Positions 36,505 to 42,200 of a DNA stretch of 42,200 nucleotides are shown here, piece after piece (position 1 is the stretch's first letter; the number at the start of each line of letters is the position of its first letter). The notes under the pieces were generated by a model. The model did no database searches and was not told the DNA's origin. It saw only the letters and a list, made by a program, of their open reading frames with translations. This DNA is from Mycolicibacterium malmesburyense. GTDB lineage: Bacteria > Actinomycetota > Actinomycetes > Mycobacteriales > Mycobacteriaceae. The stretch spans positions 1 through 42,200 of the forward strand of contig NZ_CVTB01000266.1 in assembly GCF_001050015.1 (NCBI RefSeq), given 5' to 3'. The position numbers were made by a program, and so were the translations under genes.

Positions 36505-39339
36505 TCAGGGCCCTTCGGAAGACGAAGCGCACCGCCGCAGGCACGCCCGCGCGAAGACGACGGCCTCCGGCCCCGTCAGGACGTCGCCCGGTTGCGGCGG
36601 GTCCACGGTCAGCGGTGAGCTCTTGCCCGCGGCCTCGAGGGCACGGTGCAGGGCCAGCGCGTCGTCGGCCGCTCCGATTCGTGACAGGAACCGGGTGACG
36701 TAGCGAAGGTTCAGCCACTGTTGGCTCCAGTCGCCCACCCGGTCCCAATGGTCGAGCACCTCCACGAGGGCCTCGGCCGCCGACCGCGGATCACCGTGAA
36801 CGGCACGCGTGGCCGCTGCCTCCATCATCGCGATGCCGTGCCACCAGAAGTTGCGCACGGAGGCCGCGAGGACCGCGGCGTCGTCGAACAGCACCAGCGC
36901 GCGCTGCGGTTCGGACTTCTTCAGCACCAGCCCAAGCGCGTAGCGGCCCATCGACCGGGCGGTCGGATTCGAGGTGGCGTCGGCGACCAGGACCGCTTCC
37001 TCCGCCGCGGCCACGCCGTCTTCGGGTCGACGCAGCGCGGCGTGACAGATCGCGATGTAGAACAGCGTCCACACCAGTCGAATCGGGTCGTCATCGATTC
37101 GCGCACAGGCCATTGCGTCCTGATAGTGGGTGAGCGCGGCGTGGGCGTCACCCTCGTAGAGCGCGAGATCGGCGAGCACGTCCCCCGGATAGGCGACGCG
37201 ACCGTTGCCGCGACTCGGCGTCCGACCGGCGGCGAGTTCGGCGATCGCGCGGGCCCGGCCGGACTCGCCGCGGTTCCACGCGCCCCGCGCCGCGAACCCG
37301 ACCGTTGCGGCGTAGAGGGGGTGTTCGGGGTCGGCCAGGGCGACGATGCGCTCCGCCCATCCCGCGGACTCGTATCCGATTCGCAGATGGACGATTTCGG
37401 ACAGCGAAGTGACCAGTCGCAATCCGGTGTCGATGTCGCGGTCGGCGACGGCGTGTTCGAACGCCGTGCGGATGTTGTCGTAGTCGGGCAGCATCCGGTC
37501 CACCCACTCGGCCTCGTCCGAACCGTGCATACCGGCGGCCGCGCGTTGTGCCAACTCGGTGTAGTAGCGCGCGTGCCGATGCGTCGCCTCGTCATGAATG
37601 TCCAGTCGGCGCATCATGTCTCGGCCGTATGACCTCAATGTCTCCAACATCGTGTAGCGCGTGGGTCCCGGGCCGGCGCGGCGCGTCACCATCGACTTGT
37701 CGAGAAGGCCGGTCAGCAGATCGAGGGTGTCGTCCTCGTCACCGGTCCCGCACACGGTATGGACGGCAGCCAAATCGAAACCGCCCGCGAAGATGGACAA
37801 TCGGATGAACAACGCCTGTTCAGGTTCGCTCAGCAGCTGATACGACCAGTCGATCGTGGCAGTGAGGCTCTGCTGGCGCGGCGCTGCGTCACGGGCGCCG
37901 CCGGTGAGCAACCGCAGGCTGTCCAGCCTGCGCGCGACGTCGAGGCTGCTCATCGCCCGCATCCGCGCCGCGGCCAACTCGATGGCCAGAGGCAGCCCGT
38001 CGAGGCGCCGGCATATCTCGGCAACCGCACCCACCGGCTCGGTTTCGAGCGCGAAGTCGGGATTGCCGGATCGCGCACGCTCGGCGAACAGTTGCACCGC
38101 ATCCTCGACCGGAAGCGGAGGCACGGGCAGCAGCCGCTCCCCCTCGACGCCGAGCGCCTCGCGACTGGTGGCCAGCACCACCACATTCGGGCAGGAACAC
38201 ACGATCCGGTCCGCGAGTCGCCCCGCGGCGGCGAGCACATGCTCGCAATTGTCCAGCAGCAAAAGCAGTTTGCGGACGCGCAGGTACTCGATCACCGTGT
38301 CGTCGATGTCGAGGCCGTGCTGCTGCTGCAATTTCAGGGCGACGGCCACCGCATGCACGACGACCGAACCGTCCTCGACGGGCGCGAGCTCGCACACCCA
38401 CGCGCCGTCCGGAAACGCGGCCGCCGATCGGGACGCCGCTTCGATCGCCAACCGGGTCTTACCCACACCCCCGACGCCGGTCAGCGTGACGAGCGGGCTC
38501 TCTTGCACGGCGTCGGTGACCAGGGCGAGCTCGTCGTCGCGGCCGATCAGGCTGGTGACCCGCCTGGGCAGGTGCGTCTCGACACCGACGGGTGACGACG
38601 CCGGGGGCTCTTCCGGATCCCCGGCCAGGATCGCCTGGTGGACCTGCCTCAGCGCGGAGCCGGGCTCTACGCCCAGTTCCTCCACTAGCCGACCTCGCAT
38701 CGTCCGGAAGGTGTCGAGCGCATCGACCTGTCGACCACACCGGTACTGCGCGAGCATCAACTGGCCGGCCAACCGTTCGTCGAGCGGATGGTCACGGAGC
38801 ATGGTCGTCAGCGTCGGCACCAACTCACCGTGCCGACCGATACGAAGCTTGATGTCGTTGTGGTCCAGCGCCGCCGCAAGCCACTCGGCATGCAACCCGC
38901 GCCGGATGTCGTCCAGCCACGGCGTCTCGAGGGTCGCGAACGGTTCGCCGCGCCACAGCTTCAGCGCCTCAGCGAACAGCGCGTCGGCCCGGCCGGGGTC
39001 GGCGCTCGCGCGCGCTTGCGTGACGAGCTCACGGAACCGATGCAGATCCACCGCGGACGAATCCGTGATCAGCAGATATCCGCCTGGGCCGCGGGTGATT
39101 TCGACGCTGCCGTTGAACAGGTGTCGCAGCCGCGACACGTAGGCGGCCAACGCGTTGCGCGAGCGGTGCGGTCGCTCATCCGCCCAGACCCGATCGATCA
39201 GCTTCTCCGGCGGCACCGGCCGGTTGACGTCGACCAGGAGGGCGGCCAGGACGCACCGTTGGCGGGACGGCCCGATCTCGACCCGCGTGCCGTCCACGCG
39301 GGCCTCGACGTCACCGAGCAACCGGAACTCGACCGCCAC
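36505..39339 (-). CDS. AfsR/SARP-family regulator with BTAD, NB-ARC and C-terminal helical repeats
   Basis: 944 residues. OmpR-type winged helix 1-95 (RNALAAYVSRLRHLFNGSVEITRGPGGYLL, 61-90), BTAD helical domain about 98-245 (LWRGEPFATLETPWLDDIRRGLHAEWLAAALDHNDIKLRIGRH), NB-ARC/STAND ATPase from about 265 with P-loop GVGGVGKT (288-295), LLLLDNCEH Walker B, and ATSREALGVEGERLLPVPPLP; TPR-like helical C-terminus from about 590. Such proteins activate operons, often for secondary metabolites, when a ligand drives nucleotide-dependent assembly. No biosynthetic cluster lies nearby, so the target and signal are unknown. GTG start at 39337-39339. Downstream of an ArsR-type gene by 48 bases, possibly co-transcribed. 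Confidence 0.9.
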   Translation of the reverse strand: MAVEFRLLGDVEARVDGTRVEIGPSRQRCVLAALLVDVNRPVPPEKLIDRVWADERPHRSRNALAAYVSRLRHLFNGSVEITRGPGGYLLITDSSAVDLHRFRELVTQARASADPGRADALFAEALKLWRGEPFATLETPWLDDIRRGLHAEWLAAALDHNDIKLRIGRHGELVPTLTTMLRDHPLDERLAGQLMLAQYRCGRQVDALDTFRTMRGRLVEELGVEPGSALRQVHQAILAGDPEEPPASSPVGVETHLPRRVTSLIGRDDELALVTDAVQESPLVTLTGVGGVGKTRLAIEAASRSAAAFPDGAWVCELAPVEDGSVVVHAVAVALKLQQQHGLDIDDTVIEYLRVRKLLLLLDNCEHVLAAAGRLADRIVCSCPNVVVLATSREALGVEGERLLPVPPLPVEDAVQLFAERARSGNPDFALETEPVGAVAEICRRLDGLPLAIELAAARMRAMSSLDVARRLDSLRLLTGGARDAAPRQQSLTATIDWSYQLLSEPEQALFIRLSIFAGGFDLAAVHTVCGTGDEDDTLDLLTGLLDKSMVTRRAGPGPTRYTMLETLRSYGRDMMRRLDIHDEATHRHARYYTELAQRAAAGMHGSDEAEWVDRMLPDYDNIRTAFEHAVADRDIDTGLRLVTSLSEIVHLRIGYESAGWAERIVALADPEHPLYAATVGFAARGAWNRGESGRARAIAELAAGRTPSRGNGRVAYPGDVLADLALYEGDAHAALTHYQDAMACARIDDDPIRLVWTLFYIAICHAALRRPEDGVAAAEEAVLVADATSNPTARSMGRYALGLVLKKSEPQRALVLFDDAAVLAASVRNFWWHGIAMMEAAATRAVHGDPRSAAEALVEVLDHWDRVGDWSQQWLNLRYVTRFLSRIGAADDALALHRALEAAGKSSPLTVDPPQPGDVLTGPEAVVFARACLRRCASSSEGP

Positions 39340-39387
39340 GGGATACAGCTTTCACCAGGTCGAACGTGTGTAGGGCGAAATGGCGCG

Positions 39388-39717
39388 TCAACCGTGCCGG
39401 GCGCCGATCCAGTGCAGCAGGTCGTGGACGATCTCGTCGTCGAGGCGGTAGCTGACGCCCCGGCCCACCCGCGTGGCGCTGACCCAGCCCTGCTGGCGCA
39501 GCACGCGAAGCGCTTGCGAGACGGCGTTTTCTGAGCGACCGAGCGCGGAAGCCAAGTCGCCGACGCGGATCCCCGGGACCCGGTGCAGCGTGAGCAGGAT
39601 CTCCAGCCGGTGCGGGTCCGACAACAGGTCGAACCGCTGCGTCCAGCTGGCGGTGTCGACGTCGGCCAGTGCCGACGCCGCACGTTCGACGTCCACCTGG
39701 CCGACGGGCTCGTTCAC
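39388..39717 (-). CDS. ArsR-type winged-helix transcriptional regulator
   Basis: 109 residues from the GTG at 39715-39717; two other GTGs upstream (39744, 39810) are possible. RFDLLSDPHRLEILLTLHRVPGIRVGDLASALGRSENAVSQALRVLRQQGWVSATRVGRGVSYRLDDEI is a complete ArsR helix-turn-helix and beta wing. The metal-sensing pair of SmtB/NmtR (D-x-H in helix 5) reads D-D-E-I-V-H, so a classical alpha-5 site is incomplete and there is no CxC metal site. TACATT (39725-39730) ends seven bases before the GTG, a possible leaderless promoter. Could regulate itself and the SARP gene; a link to the cbiM operator is untested. Confidence 0.85.
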   Translation of the reverse strand: MNEPVGQVDVERAASALADVDTASWTQRFDLLSDPHRLEILLTLHRVPGIRVGDLASALGRSENAVSQALRVLRQQGWVSATRVGRGVSYRLDDEIVHDLLHWIGARHG

Positions 39718-39724
39718 GGGACTC

Positions 39725-39730
39725 AATGTA
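39725..39730 (-). promoter_or_regulatory. -10 hexamer for the ArsR-type gene
   Basis: TACATT on the minus strand fits TANNNT and ends seven bases before the chosen GTG; no ribosome site intervenes. It supports the GTG at 39717 over the upstream starts. No -35 is convincing. Confidence 0.4.
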
Positions 39731-39782
39731 GCGCCGATGTGCACGTTCGCGGGCGCATGACCGTGCCCGAATGTCGGGAAAT

Positions 39783-39817
39783 CGGCGGCGTGTCGTGTGC
39801 AGGCACGCACGCTCGCG
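39783..39817 (-). repeat. Dispersed ~35-nt intergenic repeat, copy D
   Basis: On the minus strand it begins CGCGAGCGTGCGTGC and ends CACGACACGCCGCCG. It lies in the 116-bp gap between the GntR gene's stop and the ArsR-type gene. Ends match copies A-C; the middle differs. Confidence 0.55.
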
Positions 39818-39833
39818 CTGATCAGGGCGGGGC

Positions 39834-40556
39834 CTAGTCAAGGAAGCCGTGCAGCAGCGCGGCCGACCCCTCGACGTGGGCGCGCATGGCCGACGCCGCG
39901 CCGTCCGCGTCACCGGCCAGGATCGCCATGACGATCGCGTCGTGCTGCTCGTCGGAGTGGGCGATGTTGCGGGGCAGCAACGGGATCTGGTCGAGCAGCG
40001 CGTTGAGCCGCATCCTGTTCTCGGCCAGCAACGGAACCAGCGACGGCGTGCCGGCGGCCTCGGCGATCGCCAGGTGCAGGCGCGAGTCCAGCCGCCGATA
40101 GTCGTCGGGGGCGGCGCCGCGGACGTCGGTCAGCCGCAGCCACAGCTGTTCGCGTTCGGCGGCCGTCAGCGTCCGGCTGGCCGCCATGTGCGCGGCCCCG
40201 ACCTCGAGGATCTCGCGCAAGCGCAGCGCATCGTCGATGTCCGCGCGGGTCACGTCGTCGGTCCGGGCGATGGGCCGGGGCAGTTCGTCGGCGAGGAACG
40301 TTCCGCCGTAGCGCCCGCGCCGCGACACCAGATAGCCCGCGTCGGACAAGGATTTGATGGCTTCCCGCACGGTGTCGCGGCTGACGCCGAGCCGCGACGC
40401 GAGTTCCCGTTCCGGGGGCAGGCTTTCGCCGGGTTGCAGCACACCGAGCCGGATGGTCTGCAGCAGCCGGCCCACGGTGTCCTCGAAGGCGTTGCCCTCG
40501 CGCACCGGGCGCAGCAGCGCTTCGGCCGCCTCCGCGGTGAGCCCCGCGTGGGTCAT
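39834..40556 (-). CDS. GntR family regulator, FadR/FCD subfamily
   Basis: 240 residues from the ATG at 40554-40556, which has GGAGGTG just upstream; a GTG eight codons earlier is less supported. Winged helix at 23-92 (LPPERELASRLGVSRDTVREAIKSLSDAGYLVSRRGRYGGTFLA). FCD ligand domain at about 110-235 with ALRLREILEVGAAHMA, RLHLAIAEAAG, DEQHDAIVMAILAGD and MRAHVE, whose D and H residues usually hold a metal that binds a carboxylate. Lies directly downstream of an SDR and an aldehyde dehydrogenase on the same strand, so it probably senses a substrate of that pathway and represses the unit. Confidence 0.88.
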   Translation of the reverse strand: MTHAGLTAEAAEALLRPVREGNAFEDTVGRLLQTIRLGVLQPGESLPPERELASRLGVSRDTVREAIKSLSDAGYLVSRRGRYGGTFLADELPRPIARTDDVTRADIDDALRLREILEVGAAHMAASRTLTAAEREQLWLRLTDVRGAAPDDYRRLDSRLHLAIAEAAGTPSLVPLLAENRMRLNALLDQIPLLPRNIAHSDEQHDAIVMAILAGDADGAASAMRAHVEGSAALLHGFLD

Positions 40557-40583
40557 CGGCACCTCCGAGTCGGCGGACACGGC

Positions 40584-41357
40584 TTACAGCGGGGTGACGT
40601 AGTGGCCGCTGATGCCGCCGTCGACGAGGAACGACGAGGCCGTGATGAACGACGCGTCGTCGCTGGCGAGGAACGCCACCGCGGCCGCGAGCTCATCGGG
40701 TTCGGCGAAGCGGCCCACCGGGATGTGCACCAGTCGCCGGGCGGCCCGTTCGGGATCCTTGGCGAACAACTCCTGCAGCAGCGGGGTGTTGACCGGCCCG
40801 GGGCACAGGGCGTTGACCCGGATACCCTGCCGCGCGTACTGCACGCCGAGTTCACGCGACATCGCCAGCACGCCGCCCTTGGACGCGGTATAGGAGATCT
40901 GCGAGGTGGCCGAACCCATCACCGCCACAAAGGAAGCGGTGTTGACGATCGAGCCCTTCTGCTGCGGCACCATATGGCGCAGCGCCGCCTTGCAGCAGAA
41001 GAACACCGACTTGAGGTTGACATCCTGCACCCGCTGCCACACGTCGATGCCGGTGTCCTCGATCAGATCGTCCTCCGGTGGGCTGATGCCCGCGTTGTTG
41101 AACGCGACGTCGACCGACCCGTACGTCTCGGCGGCGGTGTCGAACAACGTGTCCACCGCCACCTGATCGGAGACGTCGACCTGGACGAAGGTGCCGTTCA
41201 GGTCGTCGGCGACGGTCTTTCCGGCCGCCGGATCGATGTCGCCGATGACGATGGTCGCGCCCTCGGCCTTCATGCGCTTGGCGCTGGCCAGGCCGATACC
41301 GCTGGCGCCTCCGGTGATGACGGCGACCTTGCCCGCCAGGCGTTGGGTGAGATCCAT
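40584..41357 (-). CDS. Short-chain dehydrogenase/reductase, SDR family
   Basis: 257 residues from the ATG at 41355-41357; the longer frame upstream is antisense noise. TGGASGIG (15-22), acidic GDID at 39-42 (favours NAD+), NNAG (87-90), S142 and YTASK (Y156, K160) make a complete classical SDR. It oxidises or reduces a hydroxyl/carbonyl; the substrate is unknown. Same position as Rv2857c. The ATG shares one base with the stop of the aldehyde dehydrogenase (TGATG), so the two are coupled and probably act in sequence on an alcohol/aldehyde. Followed by the GntR gene after 27 bases. Confidence 0.9.
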   Translation of the reverse strand: MDLTQRLAGKVAVITGGASGIGLASAKRMKAEGATIVIGDIDPAAGKTVADDLNGTFVQVDVSDQVAVDTLFDTAAETYGSVDVAFNNAGISPPEDDLIEDTGIDVWQRVQDVNLKSVFFCCKAALRHMVPQQKGSIVNTASFVAVMGSATSQISYTASKGGVLAMSRELGVQYARQGIRVNALCPGPVNTPLLQELFAKDPERAARRLVHIPVGRFAEPDELAAAVAFLASDDASFITASSFLVDGGISGHYVTPL

Positions 41358-42200
41358 CAGGCCTCCTGCACTGCGATGAAGACGTTCTTGGTTTCGGTGA
41401 ACGACAACGGCGCGTCCGGGCCGAGTTCGCGGCCGAGACCGGACTGTTTGAAGCCGCCGAACGGCGTGTTGTAGCGCACCGAGGAATGCGAATTGACCGA
41501 CAGGTTGCCCGCTTCCACCGCCCGCGAGACCCGCACCGCCCGCGACAGGTTGTCGGTCCAGATCGACCCGGACAACCCGTACGGGGTGTCGTTGGCGAGC
41601 GCGATCGCGTCGGCTTCGTCGTCGAACGGCAGCACGGTGACCACCGGCCCGAAAATCTCCTCGCGCACCGCGCGGTCGGTGCGTTGCGGCGTCAGCACCG
41701 TCGGCGGGAACCAGTACCCGGGGCCCGAGGGGGCCGAACCGCGGAACGCGACGGGCGCATCGTCGGGCACGAACGAGGCCACGGAATTCCAGTGCGCCCT
41801 GGACACCAGCGGGCCCATCTCGGTGTCCTTCGCGCGAGGGTCGCCCACGACGACGCCCTTGACTGCGGGTTCGAGCAACTCCATGAAACGGTCGTATACG
41901 TTGCACTGCACCAAGATTCGGCTGCGAGCACAGCAGTCCTGCCCCGCGTTGTCGAACACCCCGTACGGGGCGTTCGCCGCCGCCTGCTCGAGATCGCAGT
42001 CGTCGAAGACGATGTTGGCGCTCTTGCCGCCGAGTTCGAGGGTGACCCGCTTGACCTGTTTGGCCGCGTTGGCCATGACGCGGGTGCCGACCTCGGTGGA
42101 GCCGGTGAACACGACCTTGCGCACATCGGGGTGCGAGACGAACCGCTCGCCGACCACCGAGCCCTTACCGGGGAGGACACAGAACAGATCGGCGGGGGTG
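41357..42200 (-). CDS. aldC: Aldehyde dehydrogenase, AldC-like, cut by the window end
   Basis: The C-terminal part of an NAD(P)-dependent aldehyde dehydrogenase; the frame runs open to the window edge, and the start lies beyond. FTGSTEVGTRVM, LELGGKSANIVFDD (catalytic Glu), GQDCCARSRI (catalytic Cys, in an unusual CC pair), EEIFGPVVTVLPFDDEADAIALANDTPYGLSGSIWT and FGGFKQSGLGRELG are all family motifs. In M. tuberculosis Rv2858c (AldC) is followed by a PuuD-like hydrolase and a glutamine-synthetase-like GlnA4, a set suggestive of polyamine or amino alcohol breakdown; those genes would lie just outside the window. Coupled to the SDR. Confidence 0.9.
   Translation of the reverse strand, partial: TPADLFCVLPGKGSVVGERFVSHPDVRKVVFTGSTEVGTRVMANAAKQVKRVTLELGGKSANIVFDDCDLEQAAANAPYGVFDNAGQDCCARSRILVQCNVYDRFMELLEPAVKGVVVGDPRAKDTEMGPLVSRAHWNSVASFVPDDAPVAFRGSAPSGPGYWFPPTVLTPQRTDRAVREEIFGPVVTVLPFDDEADAIALANDTPYGLSGSIWTDNLSRAVRVSRAVEAGNLSVNSHSSVRYNTPFGGFKQSGLGRELGPDAPLSFTETKNVFIAVQEA

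Noticed and set aside
36421..36703. Short plus-strand frames near the end of the SARP gene
   Set aside because: Arg/Pro-rich, no ribosome site, overlap the real gene in antisense.

Overview
This is high-GC actinobacterial DNA, and gene content and order point to a mycobacterium (Mycolicibacterium/Mycobacterium, probably environmental rather than M. tuberculosis). Diagnostic genes are pptT, mycothione reductase (mtr), efpA, malate:quinone oxidoreductase, and the rimP-nusA-ylxR-infB-rbfA-nrnA-dinF cluster. From memory, the order matches two M. tuberculosis blocks, Rv2793c-Rv2795c and Rv2831/Rv2836c-Rv2858c. The stretch lying between those blocks in M. tuberculosis is absent, and several genes are local additions: a sulfotransferase locus, a second EfpA, a CbiMNQO-type transporter, a SARP/NB-ARC regulator and a GntR gene. 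GTG starts, ATGA/GTGA stop-start overlaps and leaderless-looking promoters are all frequent.

Layout. 1-1664 (minus): start of truB, then pptT and pptH, which make and remove the 4'-phosphopantetheine arm on carrier proteins. 1797-2366: a secreted DUF3558-like protein behind a KstR-like palindrome. 2385-6915: a sulfotransferase and an uncharacterised partner, divergent from a TetR regulator and a CocE-type hydrolase, with an inverted repeat in the shared gap. 6922-9199: DUF1802, DUF2277, an EchA16-like crotonase and a methyltransferase. 9301-16936 (minus): the transcription/translation operon, running rimP to dinF. 17069-18042: an exported coiled-coil protein and a DUF4439 ferritin-like protein. 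18119-23177 (minus): efpA, a five-copy 28-bp tandem array, an EfpA paralogue, and proS.

23210-28829 (minus): elaA-like GNAT, a ChlI/ChlD fusion chelatase, cobO, cobB and a CysG-type siroheme/SUMT protein, that is, a tetrapyrrole/cobalamin block directly downstream of mqo (28826-30325). 30469-32909 (plus): alpha/beta hydrolase and mtr. 32914-35454 (minus): a cobalt (or nickel) ECF transporter, cbiM-cbiN-like-cbiQ-cbiO. Its upstream region has a TGAACA-GG-TGTTCA element, a recognisable promoter and a 9-bp perfect inverted repeat, so metal uptake and corrin synthesis lie close together. 35574-39717: methyltransferase, AfsR/SARP-type NB-ARC regulator, ArsR-type regulator. 39834-42200: GntR regulator, SDR and the downstream part of an aldehyde dehydrogenase cut by the window end.

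No stretch longer than 300 bases lacks a gene. No tRNA, rRNA, transposase, phage gene or CRISPR array was seen. The most interesting non-coding signals are the 28-bp array that reproduces the efpA stop region, a roughly 35-nt repeat in four separate intergenic gaps, and the cbiM control region.
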